In this document: positions 10,618 to 21,579 of the stretch, piece after piece | Position numbering within the stretch: the stretch's first letter is position 1 | Layout of the letters: each line of letters begins with the position of its first letter | From: Ornithodoros turicata | Lineage: Eukaryota; Arthropoda; Arachnida; Ixodida; Argasidae | NCBI RefSeq assembly: GCF_037126465.1 | Contig: NC_088202.1 | Coordinates: 88,950,160-89,014,159 of the forward strand | Direction: 5' to 3' | Length of the DNA stretch: 64,000 nucleotides | Notes under the pieces: generated by a model | What the model was told of the DNA's origin: nothing | Database searches by the model: none | The model's input: the letters and a program-made list of their open reading frames with translations, nothing else | Translations under genes and position numbers: made by a program

Positions 10618-12110
10618 CAGCAAGACATAAGGAAGAGGGCCAACGTTCTTTACCAGTGTTTTGAGCGTGACTGGTTGTGACGTCTTGAGGTTATGTACCG
10701 TTGACGAAGGCTTGTAGCTAGTCTCGCACATGCTGGTGGCGTGTCGGCCAGAACAAGCTTTACACTTTGGATGGCAACGGCATTGTTTGGCTGAGTGGTT
10801 TGGCTTCGTGCACCGGAAGCACAAACGATCTTCGGTCAGATATTTCTTTTTCTGGTCGAGGGGTTTTGAGACCGTACACAATCGGAAGATATATGTCCTG
10901 TGACGCCGCAGAAGAGACATGGCTGTCGTTTCCATGACTGTGAGGTGCTTTGAAGGGTCGTTATTGGAGGAACGTTGTGCAACTTTGGACGTTGATTTGT
11001 CTTTGTCTGGTCCGGTAGATGAGCCTGTTCCGTCATTCGTAGAGCGAGTTCTTCACGGTCTTTCACTTTTGTTGCAAGAAATTGTATCAGCGATTCGAGC
11101 GCCTTTCGATGGTAGGTTGCTCCAGTGTTTGCGTTCAACGCAGGTCTTTCGTCTTGTGCACCCAGTATACGGTTGAACTATTGTGCAATATCAGGTGGTA
11201 TTGCCCGTAACAAAAGTGGGTATAACATGGAGCAATAAGAATCCATGGTCGTGCCTAAGCAATCCAGTCCACGTATGTGCGCTTGCACTGAATCGTATAA
11301 TTTACGCAGACCGGATACGTGTCGGCTTGAACGTATGGGCTCGAGGTCTGCAAGTCTTTGAAGATGTTCTCGAATGAGTAGATTATCATTGCCGTAACGA
11401 TCACGTAGAATTGCGATTGCCGTGTCATAAGTACCGGCGGATAGCTGTAGACCCATGACGGCCGCTGCGGCTTCACCCTTCAATGCACTCATGAGATAAT
11501 TCATTTTGTCAGCTGTCGATAGGTTGTTGTTATCGTGAATCGCGGACTGAAACTGGCTCCAAAAGAACTGCCATTGCTGTCTTCGGTCATCAAATTACAA
11601 TAATTCAAGCTTCGGAAGTCGAATTGATCCACGATTCCTATTTGACGGAGGCGCTAAGCTCGAAGGAGGCTGTTGGGTCGTGGACGACTCGTTATTAGTT
11701 GGAAGTGTAGACTGTGGTATACTAGCCGGTGAGCTTTGCACCCTTGCAAAGAGTTTTTTGATCTTGAACGTTATAGGCTACTTGCTAGTCGATTTTGATA
11801 TTCAAGCTGACGTGCGTATTCAGCTTCAAACTCATCTTCGGTCCATTGCGGCTCAATTTGTCTGTCAACTTCAAGAAGCGTAACGTTAAGCTAGTTAAGT
11901 CGTTCCATTCTTTCCTCAAGGGAGCTACATCTTGATTTCCCTCGGTAAGGAATCCTTCAAGGTTGTTCATTAAAGTGGTCATCTGAGTAGGAAAAACCTT
12001 TCGCTTCTGCAGGGCAGTCAACGTTGCCAATACACTGTACTGATGTCTTCTTGCTGTATCGGGCCTTGCGTTCGAACTATCCTGGCCACGGCACAATCTT
12101 TTGAAGACTG
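10618..12110 (-). pseudogene. Second BEL/Pao gag remnant
   Basis: Minus strand, from about 12110 down. The N-terminal piece at 12096-11785 is helical; the core follows at 11504-11178 (MNYLMSALKGEAAAAVMGLQ; AIAILRDRYGNDNLLIREHL; PLLLRAIPPDIA); then come a linker (11138-10836) and two CCHC-like clusters (CLFCGVTGHISSDC; CFRCTKPNHSAKQC, then CKACSGRHATSMC). The pieces lie in several frames with stops between, so the gene is dead. The last recognisable codons end at the LTR of the neighbouring BEL element (10617), as expected if that element inserted here. The sequence differs clearly from the other gag, so this is a different BEL lineage. Confidence 0.8.
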
Positions 12111-12216
12111 AACAGCGCAGAACATAGACAACGAAAGTTTAATGGCTGCAAACATGGAATGAAGAATGATGTGAACGTGAGATGACTCATCACGTGAGAA
12201 AGTGATTCGTCATCCT

Positions 12217-13216
12217 TCATCGTTGTTTTAAGGTGATATATTTAACAAACTCTTCTGCTGTTTGAGTCTCAGGCAGTGAGGATATAAACTGCTGCCGGAA
12301 CATTTTCCAGTTGGTGAGTGAAACGGCTCTCCTTGTCTTCACTATGTCCTTCACGTCGCTATGTACAATAAACAATTGTATGTGATCACTGCCTCTTGTG
12401 TCGGTATCAGTATACCAGGTGAGGTGTTGCACCATATCCTGACTGCATAGTGTTAAATCCAGCACACTTCCATATGAGGGACCACGGATATATGTTGCCG
12501 ATCCATCATTAAGTATACAAAGGTTGTGCTTACGGATTAGGAGTTCCACCTGTCGGCCCCGCTTGGTTAGCCTGGCACCTCCCCAGAGAGGCGAGTGAGC
12601 ATTAAAGTCACCGCACACTATAAACGGCTTCTGAAGACTAGCTAATAGGCTGTCGAGGGGGGGGAGTTGACTTGGAACGTCGAACATGGCGGAATGTACA
12701 CATTTGCTACAGTGTAGCTAGCCTTCCTGATCTTGATCTTGCATATAATATATTCTATGTCCTTTTGGCAGCAACCTTATATTTTGGTACTCGATAATGT
12801 CCGATGTACTGCCAGTGCTGCTCGGGATACTCCCGAAGAAGAGTGATACAATTCATATTGCGAGATGGGCGAAATGTTGTGTTTATGAGTGGTTCTGATA
12901 GGGCAGGTACTGGGACAGGGTAGCGGTACATCAGTACCGGTCATCCTGCTTCTACATCACTTTGAAGTCCTCAACTCCCCTCTCTCCCACCTTCTTTTCC
13001 TTTTTTTTGGCTATAGTCGTGACGATGCCCACTTGAGTGCGGCCAACAACGGCAAGCCACCTCGACACCCCCCCCCCCCCCCCCCCCCCCCAGAAAGTTC
13101 CTTATATCGCCAATCTCTTGTTTGAGTCCACGAGAGTTCCACTGCATGATAAATGCACTGTTAAATATCCCATTCATGACTGGTGTGAACGAGTGTTTTG
13201 TACAGGATTGGCCCAA
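12217..13216 (-). pseudogene. LINE ORF2 endonuclease remnant
   Basis: Minus strand. ORF2 seems to open near 13200 with FIMQWNSRGLKQEIGDIRNF, the classic start of the apurinic-like endonuclease of Jockey-type LINEs, and is broken at once by a run of 24 C on the plus strand (13068-13091). Further down, a piece with VANVYIPP (about 12700) precedes 12687-12217, which reads KPFIVCGDFNAHSPLWGG, then ILNDGSATYIRG, VLDLTLCS and GSDHIQLF: the GDFNAH and SDH motifs of the nuclease. The sequence ends there without a reverse transcriptase, so the copy is internally or 3' truncated. ORF1 of the same element lies just upstream. Confidence 0.85.
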
Positions 13217-13434
13217 AGGCTAGAGCGCGCTGAACTTCGGGGAGGTCCTTGGTACTGAGAAGAGCAGTCATTACGGCCTTCAGAGCAGCGAACAGGAACG
13301 GCACCATGTAGACAACAAAGTCGCTGGGACTTCTTCGGATTGAGCGGGACATTGCTCGCAGTTGGTGGCGGGGGAGGAGGACTTTTGGGGCACGGTTTTT
13401 GGACTTTCGATGTGACCGTGGCCCTGTCCTTCTT

Positions 13435-14682
13435 CTAGGCGTTAACTTGGGACTGCTGTTTTGGCTGTTGAGGTTTAGGCTTCCGATCGCGTGGCGGCAA
13501 CGGGGGCCTTCCCAACTCATTGGCTTCGGGGAGACGTGCAAACTCATTTGAGTAACACGCTTGGTGGTTTAGCTGTTGAGTATTCTCTGCCTGGCGAACC
13601 ATCTTGCGATTTAATGAACCACTATTTGCTGACCCTGAGACAACGTCATACGCTAGCTGTTTGAGGGCTTCGACGGCTGCGCGTCGACACGGACATCCTC
13701 CAGATGTTGTTGCATGTAGACTGTCACAATTCGCGCAGCGGCGTTCCCGTCTACATGTGCAGTCCTTCTGAGTGTGCGGTCCAGCACAGGATTTACATTT
13801 CTGCGTTCCTCTGCAGTTTTGGGCTATATGTCCAAAGCGGAGACATTTATAGCATTGTGTTGGGAATAGAAATTCCCGAACCTTGAAAGTGTTGAATCCT
13901 AGGGTGACCTCTTCAGGCATGGGCATGTCTGATCTGAAGGTGATAATCACACTGTCGTATTGCCTCACTCTTGGGACACCTGTTTCATCTGTGTTAAAGC
14001 CTCGCTGCCGGCGGTCTTCGCTAGCACCGACTGACTTTAGAAAGTCGAGTAATTGCTCATCCGTATAGGGAATGCGGATATCAGTGATCTTTCCAACATT
14101 TCTTGCATAAGACTCTGGTATCCGGGTAGTTACAGCCACATTCGCAATGCTTGTAAGTGCCAGGAGCGCTTTTGCAGCTGTGGGGGACGCCACCGTAATA
14201 ATGGGGCTACCATCTCGAGAAATGGGATTGCTTTTAATTCGCTTTTGGGTCGCCTTCATAACAACGCTGGCTATTATGTTGGGGTTCACTTGTAGGAACG
14301 AGGCATCTGGTTTTACTGGTCGCAATATGACAGGAACGCCAGATTTTCTGTTCTTCTTTGCAACAACAGTTACAAATCCTTCATCGTCTTCCATTTGATG
14401 GTTGCCCCCAAGGGGGTTTTCTTCGCGTGATAATAACAGACTATGACAACGTGAATTCGTTTCAGATGGAGACTGGCTCTCATCAGTTCTAAAGCGCTTG
14501 CACGCGGCAGATGACCTACCGCTATTAGCAGCTCGCAGCGGTGATTCCATGAGGGACGGGACGGCTTCCGAGGTGTCCTGTATGTTTCGGCTAAAAGCCC
14601 TCAACGGTGAGCGAAACACTCCGCTCACTACTGACACAACAAACACAGCACAGCACACGCTGTAGGTCGTTGCACACGACAT
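13435..14682 (-). CDS. LINE ORF1 (gag-like, three zinc knuckles)
   Basis: Intact 415-codon minus-strand ORF. A hydrophobic start is followed by a polar region, a predicted RNA-binding fold (FVTVVAKKNRKSG ... ITDIRIPYTDEQLLDFLKS) and three cysteine knuckles: CYKCLRFGHIAQNC, CKSCAGPHTQKDC and CANCDSLHATTSGGC. The C-terminus is proline- and glutamine-rich. This is the layout of nucleic-acid-binding ORF1 proteins of Jockey-like LINEs; the role would be RNA packaging and chaperoning. ORF2 follows after about 220 bp on the same strand. A later internal start (about residue 45) could be the real one, because the first 30 residues are atypical. Confidence 0.85.
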   Translation of the reverse strand: MSCATTYSVCCAVFVVSVVSGVFRSPLRAFSRNIQDTSEAVPSLMESPLRAANSGRSSAACKRFRTDESQSPSETNSRCHSLLLSREENPLGGNHQMEDDEGFVTVVAKKNRKSGVPVILRPVKPDASFLQVNPNIIASVVMKATQKRIKSNPISRDGSPIITVASPTAAKALLALTSIANVAVTTRIPESYARNVGKITDIRIPYTDEQLLDFLKSVGASEDRRQRGFNTDETGVPRVRQYDSVIITFRSDMPMPEEVTLGFNTFKVREFLFPTQCYKCLRFGHIAQNCRGTQKCKSCAGPHTQKDCTCRRERRCANCDSLHATTSGGCPCRRAAVEALKQLAYDVVSGSANSGSLNRKMVRQAENTQQLNHQACYSNEFARLPEANELGRPPLPPRDRKPKPQQPKQQSQVNA

Positions 14683-14850
14683 AACTGAAAACTGTTGAGC
14701 CCCGAAAAGGGCTGTTGAAACTGAAGGTAGGCCTAACGTAGGAGCTCGAACAAATGTTGTTGTTGCTCCTTGATCGGCATGGCGCTTATCCGCTAGGGAA
14801 ATTGGCCAGGACTAATGAGGTGCGATCATCAGGATGGTAAACACGAGTTA

Positions 14851-15811
14851 GTGTGGGTTCACACGAGGGACGCATCCCCGGGATAAGTCCGCGGCGGGCG
14901 GTGACGTCACATGGACGGAGGAGTCCTCGTCCCCGCCGAGCATTCACACGGAACGAGGGATGGGAACGGACAAGTCCGCCTCCAACTACACTTATCAGGC
15001 TGCGTGAACGAGTTTTCTCACTTTTCTGCACTGTGGTTGAACAGAAAATAAAATAAATTTTGTATGTTGGGGTACACTGCACCTGCAGCATTCCACAATG
15101 CAGGGAACAACTGCACTAGCGAAATAAAAAAGTAACTGCTGTCGTCGATGACAACAGATATGTCGCGGTCGACGCCTTTGCGTAGGAACTGTCTTGCCGT
15201 GCTTCGGAATCATAAAATGTCCTCTTCGTTGAAAACAAAGAACTCAAACTGCACTGAGTTTTCAGCGAAGGAAACAGACAACTGTGAGTTCTCGAGTCTG
15301 GACACGTAGTAAAAGCTATTTACAGTACAAAGGGTACAGTACATATGCGTATGCAAAACGTGTCAATCATAAAAGTCATAATCATAATTTATCTGTTGTT
15401 GTATGTGCAGTAAGGTCACATTTCCACGCCTTGTTGTAGTGGGCATCGTATTTGGAGATCCGCTTGCTCGTAGCAAAACCCTCGTTTCTCCCATTTATTT
15501 CTTGCTTCGTGAATACCCGTACGCGATTTCTCTTTTTTATTACGCGGTTCTTCGAATCTCCTCTGGTTCAGCGGTCGGAGCTGTAAAACAGCCAGTCGAA
15601 AGAAGAAAAAAACAAACTGTGAAAAGACGCTGTTCCGTCCTCAAGTCCCCCGACAACACGGGGACCGTTTGTGGGTCGGAGACGAATGGTCCGCGGTAGG
15701 ATTCCGGTCCTCCGCGGACCGGAGAAGACGCACATTTTGATGACGTAGGCTGTGACGTTTACACCATCCGTGGACTTATCCCGGGGATGCGTCCCTCGTG
15801 TGAACCCACCC
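14851..15811. mobile_element. Harbinger-like MITE in a LINE tail
   Basis: A 961-bp element with inverted ends: GTGTGGGTTCACACGAGGGA at 14851 and the complement ending ...GTGTGAACCCACCC at 15811 (one mismatch in the outer bases), extending inward through CGCATCCCCGGGATAAGTCC. Both sides carry TTA (14848-14850, 15812-15814), the PIF/Harbinger target. No transposase is visible; ORFs inside (for example 15403-15699) look like chance frames. The insertion separates the 3' tail of the LINE fragment at 15870-16880 from its end near 14760. Confidence 0.85.
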
Positions 15812-15869
15812 TTAGAACCGGTTAGAGCTGGAGATGAACGTGATGATAGTATGGAGAATAGCGTGGTGC

Positions 15870-16880
15870 CTAAACGCCGTTATGGGAGGCTCCAAGGGAT
15901 AGCAGAGATGTCAGGGAGAGCGGAGCACCGATGGAGAGAAGAAGGGGAACGAGAAGGCGACAACGAATGGTGACATAGGAGGGACAATCAAGGAAGAAGT
16001 GATGGGCGGTCTCGTCTTGATCGCAGTGCGGGCACGCAGGTGACGATTCGAGGACAGCACGGTGAAGATAGAAGTTTAATGGGAGGGAGAGGCACCGAGC
16101 GCGCGTTACAGAAGTTTCGGTCCCACGCCAACCACAATGCTCAGGTTTCCAACGGAATGAGAGGTGCTCATAGCCAGGACGTGGATGGCGACGCCGCGCG
16201 AGAGAAAGGAGACGTCTGTAGCGCGCACGGACGATGTCAACAATTGGAGGTAGGATATCCAGGATTGGTCCAGAGAGTGGTCCAGAGAGTCCATTAGCCA
16301 GGGTGTCAGCGGCTTCGTTGAGCGGGAGATCGCGGTGGCCAGGAATCCAGGTGATAAGGAGATGGGAGATGTAGCTAGGTGCAAAAGCAACTAAGGTGGC
16401 GAGCAAGGTGCTTGTGGGGCTCTCAAGGAAGGAAAGAGAGTCAGAGAGAATGAGCACCATGTTGAAAGCGATGGGAACCTTCAGCACCGCTAGGAGCATG
16501 GCCAGAAACTCACTGTGATAGACCGGTGTGTAGTCATTAAGGCGAATGGGACAGTGCGAGTCGAGATGGGGAATGACAATGCGAATACCCGCCCGTTCTT
16601 CAGAGACAGATGCGTCCGTGGCGATGATCAGGTGATTGGGAAAGTGAGACATGTGATTGACAAGTTCTGCTTTCAAGTAACTGAGAGGGGCATGCTTGGC
16701 ATCAGAATGAAAGATGCTGAGAACCTGGACAGAGACTGGCGCCGGAGGCACAACCGGCTGGGGGACATGGGCAAGCGAAACGTTCAGCAGCGACAGGAGA
16801 GATTGGGCAAATAGCAACTGGGGAATATTGGATCTGCGCCACCGCCAACGCCAAAGTCCAGGAATGTCGTCTTCACTCAT
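15870..16880 (-). CDS. LINE ORF2 C-terminus: RNase H and CCHC-like motif
   Basis: A 336-codon minus-strand ORF covering the last part of a LINE polyprotein; the reverse transcriptase is missing, so the copy is 5' truncated. RNase H is complete by motif: TDAS, then HSEFLAMLLAV, SDSLSFLES and HRDLPLNEAADTLA supply the four acidic residues. The C-terminus holds the cysteine-histidine motif CPHCDQDETAHHFFLDCP typical of Jockey/I-type LINEs. Its 3' untranslated tail continues downward through the Harbinger insertion to a CAA-rich stretch near 14757 (minus strand), which abuts the 5' region of the other LINE. The copy is uninterrupted and still an open frame, so it is fairly young. Confidence 0.85.
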   Translation of the reverse strand: MSEDDIPGLWRWRWRRSNIPQLLFAQSLLSLLNVSLAHVPQPVVPPAPVSVQVLSIFHSDAKHAPLSYLKAELVNHMSHFPNHLIIATDASVSEERAGIRIVIPHLDSHCPIRLNDYTPVYHSEFLAMLLAVLKVPIAFNMVLILSDSLSFLESPTSTLLATLVAFAPSYISHLLITWIPGHRDLPLNEAADTLANGLSGPLSGPILDILPPIVDIVRARYRRLLSLARRRHPRPGYEHLSFRWKPEHCGWRGTETSVTRARCLSLPLNFYLHRAVLESSPACPHCDQDETAHHFFLDCPSYVTIRCRLLVPLLLSIGAPLSLTSLLSLGASHNGV

Positions 16881-17173
16881 CAGTCTCTCCTTCTTCTATG
16901 TTAACGACATACCACTTTTTCGATGTTAGTAGCTAAAGAACGCTTCGCGTTAAAAAGTTGCACTGGCTCGAGCGTGCATGTTCTGCTTGTCGTTTCAGGG
17001 CGACACGCAACATGTTCCGCTGGTCGTTGGCATCCAGCGTGCGCTCGCGAGCACTGAATCGGTGCAGGTTAGGCCACACCGAGAATATCGGCAGTGTGGA
17101 CCGGAACACGAGTTCTCAAGTTCCGCTTTGCGCTCCTTCTCACCCTCCTTTCCATTGTTTACACTTGCTCAAC

Positions 17174-17266
17174 ATGGCCGCCATGGAACCGGCAGACGTA
17201 CTGCAGATGTTGGATGCTTTGGATGAGTCACGCTCGTCGAGTTCAGACAGCATAAAGGGACTGTAA
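17174..17266 (+). CDS. Possible transposon first exon, 30 codons
   Basis: A start codon in good context (caacATGG) opens MAAMEPADVLQMLDALDE followed by a serine-rich run and a stop after GL. A GTAAAG at the end could instead act as a splice donor. The style (short, acidic, serine-rich opening peptide) is like first exons of Harbinger-type proteins, but no downstream exon is found. It is a guess based on composition only. Confidence 0.25.
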   Translation: MAAMEPADVLQMLDALDESRSSSSDSIKGL

Positions 17267-17762
17267 AGTGAAAAATAACCACCATAGTTTTGCCCACTAT
17301 CGTGCACAACATCATCGTTTGATAACACACAGAAAACATTACTTCTCAATTCGGCACATTTTTTACGTATAAATATTTTGAAGATTGCCGGAACATGGAC
17401 GGTGCTGCCAACGAACGGCGAAAAAGAGCAACTTGTGCTTCGGGTCCCGGGCTCCCAGGGATTGGTCAACCTTTACCACGTGCGAGTTAATTTTGTAGAG
17501 AACAAAGTTGACGCACATTATCTTACAGCTAAACGCCATTTTAAAAATGACGCTCATTTCCATAGTTTCTACATTGATAAAGCATTAATAAAGCATTCAG
17601 CTACTTCACCGCTACGAGCTACGGACCGCCGCGCCATCTGCAAGGCCGTCTGTGTTTTATCGCGTTTATTGTCTACGTCGTGGGTGGTCACGTTGGTCGC
17701 GCGAATCAGAAAATGGAAGTGAACGACATGTCTGTTGCTGCTATGTCACGTATTCGAGAGAC

Positions 17763-18041
17763 CTATTCGCTCCGATACCGAACGGTGTCGGCGCGCTGCG
17801 GAGAACGGAGAACTATGGCAGTGTGGACGCGTCTTCTGCTTTTACACGTTTATTCCGCGTTCAGTGCCGTAGGTGGAACCGAATAGTATCGTACCATCGC
17901 GTCACAAGTGATCTTCCGGTGAATATACACAGGAATTACGGAAAAGAACCATTAAATCAGAACATCGGTCCACGTGTTATCCACACTAGAATGGTTACAG
18001 TGTCGCCCCCTATAGGTCGATCTCGCAGCGAATATATGCCT
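17763..18041 (+). repeat. Dispersed repeat, inverted copy of 458-737
   Basis: Reverse complement of the repeat near the left end of the window, about 280 bp, with scattered substitutions and small indels. Similarity begins at ctattcgctcc and ends at gcgaatatatgcct. No terminal repeats or target duplication could be read at either copy. Confidence 0.8.
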
Positions 18042-18339
18042 TGTGTAGTTTTGGTGTTCGCGGATGCAAAAATCATCTTCGTTCATCTTCGACGACGGGC
18101 GTTTTCTACCACAAGATTCTACAGGAGAGTGCGCGAAAACGAATGTGGTTCGAAGCACTCTGCTATAGGCCTGTTGCGCTCAAGTTTGCCCGGCGACGCG
18201 AGCGCCAATCGGGACCCAAGCGGGAGCGGGAGCAGTGACTGGTCCGCACAGCCAGGCAGCCAAGCATATATCGTGGTTAAATATGCCGCCTTTCAGATTG
18301 CCAACGCACGGCAAGCCACAACACAAGTCGGGCACACAG

Positions 18340-18455
18340 TATTGTTGTGTCGTTGGCTACCATAACAGATTCCAAAACGTCAAAAAATAAGGTTTTGTCG
18401 CTTCCTCGGAAACCCTTGGGAGACAGAAAGGCGGAAAGCGTTAATGGACCTTTTC
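18340..18455 (+). pseudogene. THAP zinc-finger remnant
   Basis: The plus strand reads YCCVVGYHNRFQNVKK, then after a one-base shift IRFCRFLGNPWETERRKALM. The CC...C/H-like start, the F-R-F/LG-P block and WE.ERR are the pattern of a THAP DNA-binding domain (C2CH finger) as used by P-element/Harbinger-type transposases and their host derivatives. The second half (tryptophan, CxxH, AVPTIF-like end) is not found. It is most likely a decayed transposon exon. Confidence 0.5.
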
Positions 18456-18533
18456 CAGAGCGGAAAAGCGCCTCTAGCGGGAGGAGTCGGAAACACGGTT
18501 GGTGGCTCGCGCGACGCGCGGTGTCTGCACATT

Positions 18534-18612
18534 TGGTCAAACGCCGTGTGATTGGAGCCATCTGATCGAACTCCGTTTGGTCGAAAGCCGGTTGTTCGAC
18601 ACCGTTTGTTCT
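18534..18612 (+). repeat. Degenerate short tandem repeat
   Basis: Four to five imperfect copies of a 14-17 bp unit like tggtcgaacgccgtt (tttggtcaaacgccgtg, ctgatcgaactccgt, ttggtcgaaagccgg, ttgttcgacaccgt). It lies just downstream of the THAP remnant. Confidence 0.65.
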
Positions 18613-18867
18613 AAATACATTTTTTCGAAGGGAGTTCAGTGTGTTGTTCACGCCTATTTTTCTGTAACTTTTGACGGTACTCTCTGAGCGTACGGAGCAG
18701 GCAACCAGTGTCATCTGCTTTCTTTCTTTTTTCTTTGCTTTTTCCGTTGAAGAGGGGAGACCACGGGTTATTTGCATATCTTTGTCTTTCACGAACAGCA
18801 CAGTTGAATAGAACAGTGTGGAACAATCCGGCGTACCAGTAGGACACATCTTGAAGAAAATGGCCTC

Positions 18868-19224
18868 ATGTTGAGCACAGCCAATAATCCGTGCTTCCTC
18901 TGGGCACCCTTCTCATTGCTGGCGGCATATTTAAAGGGAACGATCTGGAATGGGATAGCCATATATGCGCGAAAGCCACTTAAAGTCTGTGGATGCTCAG
19001 AGGGAAATTTCGCCATGGTTCAACGAAAGATATTGAATTGTCAGGCATATAAAACCTTCGTTCAACCTTGTTTAGAGTATGCATCTGCACTGTGGGTTCC
19101 TACACATGCAGGCTATCAAAAAAGAAGAAAAGAAAAGACAGTACAAGGATCTGCTCCCCGGCTTATATTGTCTAGGTTACGAAGGACTTCTTCACTAACA
19201 TGTATGTTGGAAGAGGAAATTTAG
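18868..19224 (+). pseudogene. CR1-like LINE reverse transcriptase C-terminal remnant
   Basis: Plus strand. The frame carries WNGIAIYARKPLKVCGCSEG and AYKTFVQPCLEYASALWVPT, followed by PRLILSRLRRTSSLTCMLEE. This is the region after the catalytic box of CR1/L2-type reverse transcriptases, where the family has a lysine/alanine-rich helix, a YKT.V.P.LEYAS.WDP motif and an RA.RFI block. Codons continue to decay to about 19340, where an AT-rich stretch (19365-19400) could be the 3' tail. The 5' part is absent. This is a different LINE lineage from those at 12-17 kb. Confidence 0.7.
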
Positions 19225-19340
19225 ATTCACTTGAACATATGTGCAAAGTAAATAGACCAAAACCATTCTTTCTCTTATACAATGGTCAGTTAAATACAAG
19301 CATTAATAATACGTTGCTGAGATTTGTCCACATTCGACGC

Positions 19341-20339
19341 GAATAAATCATCGAAAAATGTCATATAATTATTTTATTTATTTATAAAAATATTTATTAT
19401 CTGACATCAATTATTATTTGACAAAATGTTGGGGATTATGGGGGAAAATCATATATGGCATGTTTAGTCACTATGTGTCAGAGCAGAAAAACCTGTCAAG
19501 TGGTCGAACGGGCTAGGGTGAACAACCCAGGCTCTTGGACCGCTTTTTGGACATGAAAAAGTGGGTTAGCATGAGGAATGTGTTTACGGGCAAGTTTATG
19601 GCGGATGTTCCTTCAGATAACGGCAAAGAAATGTGGAACAAGGTCCATGAGGGCCTAGTATACTTTTACAAGGCAGCAGTCGTACCAGACACATTAAACA
19701 TCTCTAGGGTTTCTGTACACAGAATGGGTAGGGTGTGTGCCCTTTCAGCGGTACAAGAATGACTTTTATGTGGTTGACGAACAAAAACAACCCATGAAGC
19801 TGAAGATAAGAAGGCTAAAATAAGGCAGCAAGAGCTACATGCACTTGTGCAACCAACAGCAGCGCATCGTTTGGTTGCATTGTTCGCACGGAATACGCGA
19901 ACCAAAAGCGCCCCGGCCGTGCTATTCTGACCACCGAGAGCCACCAAAGATGATGGTGGCCGCGCGGCGCTGCTCGCGCATGCGTCGCACGTCCAACTGG
20001 AAAAGGTCCATTGCGTCTACCGTAAAAACGCCGCGAAGTTTCCGCTCTGCATTCCACCTAGAGATAATGTAGAGTTATACCCAAACAACTTGCGGTAGAA
20101 ATTTACTTGGATATATTATTATTATATTATTATTGGATTATTATTATTATTATATCACAAATTGTGCCAAACAGTTAGTACTTTATATGCAGATTAGAGG
20201 GAAATATGAAAGGCTTACTGTGGGCATCGACTCCCGCCAGTTCTTCTTCTTACTGCTATGTTCGAGGGTCTTCGTGCAGTGTGATGTTTACTTAAATAAA
20301 AGCAATGACCTTACTTACTTACGTTCTTCAAGAGACCCG
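19341..20339. other. Unassigned sequence with ATT repeat
   Basis: No recognised gene. A 75-codon plus ORF (19535-19762) and a GC-rich stretch at 19910-20050 have no identifiable motif. An (ATT)n-rich tract lies at 20110-20155. Confidence 0.4.
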
Positions 20340-21388
20340 CTATGAAGCTACCCCTGGCATTTTTGTTGGAATGCTATAATGGAACACCGTGCGTGTCCCT
20401 CTCATGACCTTTAGGAGATCAAATAGATTCTCCGTTTGCTCTCCCGTTACTACATTGTCGAAAATGCCGTTCAGAACCTCTTTACAGTCCCACTGTAAGG
20501 CTCCCCTCTGTTCAGACTCAAGGACCTCAGCGAGTGGACAAACTGTGTCTGGGTACGCGTGAATGATATCACCAGGCGGTTTTCTTTTTGCAGCGGGAGA
20601 CATTGGGTTGATATACCTACATTACACAAACAAGGAGAAATATATCAGATGCAAGCTGTTTATTACCAAGAGCAATAAAGCATTGTTTTGAGGCAACGTA
20701 CTAGGTACACGGTACGATACTGGTTGATGAAACATATAAAATGCTGAAGAATAACAGAATAGCCAACGATCAACGATGCAGCAGGGTACAGCAGCAGCAT
20801 TCAGTAGAGAAAGATCATTGGCAAATGATCAACGATGCAGCAGAGATGACTGTAGCCTCATCAGCTCTAAAAATACAATATGAAAGGTCTGCACCCGAGC
20901 TCCTGCCTAAAGGAAAGCACATTGTCCACATTATACATACGTACTCGGAAATAAGTCGGCGATACCCTTTGTCATGTCACGCCTGCGGCTTTGAGCTTGG
21001 CTTGCCCCTCTTTTGTTGTTGCCCGTACATGTGGCGTCTTCTTCCTTGTTCAGGTAGCAGCAGACTGCTGCCGCGTGCTTACATTTTCCCGCAATTCCCG
21101 CTTTACAGGTACACGACGCAACATAAACTGTCACGAGCACTTGGACACCTGTGATGGAGAGGTACCGAAATTGAGTTAAATAAGCTTTCAGTGCGGGTAA
21201 AATGTGGAGTCAATGTTTTTCTGATCAGGTATATCATTTTGATGTACAGTTAACAAATATTACGTACGATCACGCCGACTCACCTCGAACCGGACGCTAT
21301 AAACCACGCTGTCCTTCACTTCTTCCGAAATGCATTAACGACGATTTCGTTACCGTCCGATGCTTCGTCGACGCCGAAAACATTGACT
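20340..21388 (-). pseudogene. SWIM zinc-finger protein gene, broken
   Basis: Minus strand, three exons that join in phase: about 21388-21284 (donor gtgagt), 21148-20941 (acceptor cacag, donor gtatgt) and 20616-20340 (acceptor gtag). Exon 2 encodes VASCTCKAGIAGKCKHAAAV, the CxC...CxH signature of a SWIM zinc finger, followed by KEEDATCTGN and a basic stretch. The exon 2-3 join reads ADLFPSTYINPMSPAAKRK and continues into a helical segment (CPLAEVLESEQRG; LFDLLKVMRGT). SWIM proteins of this style in arthropods are often associated with a YqaJ-type nuclease domain further on; none is seen here. Two single-base frameshifts (in exon 1 and at the start of exon 2) break the frame. It is either a dead gene or a transposon-borne gene copy. 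Upstream exons, if any, are lost next to the repeat at 21580. Confidence 0.65.
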
Positions 21389-21579
21389 AGTAACTTGCCC
21401 AATCGTCAATGACCTCCAGCTTTTCAAACCCACGCAGGATGCGATACATTGCTTGCTTGCGCCAGAGCGAAACCCGCGAAACCGAAACACTCTTGTGCGG
21501 ACCATTGTTTCGATTTGCTTCCACATGCGGCGCTGTCGTCCGCTGATCGCAACGCCGCCTGGCCGAGAGCTACAGGCCC

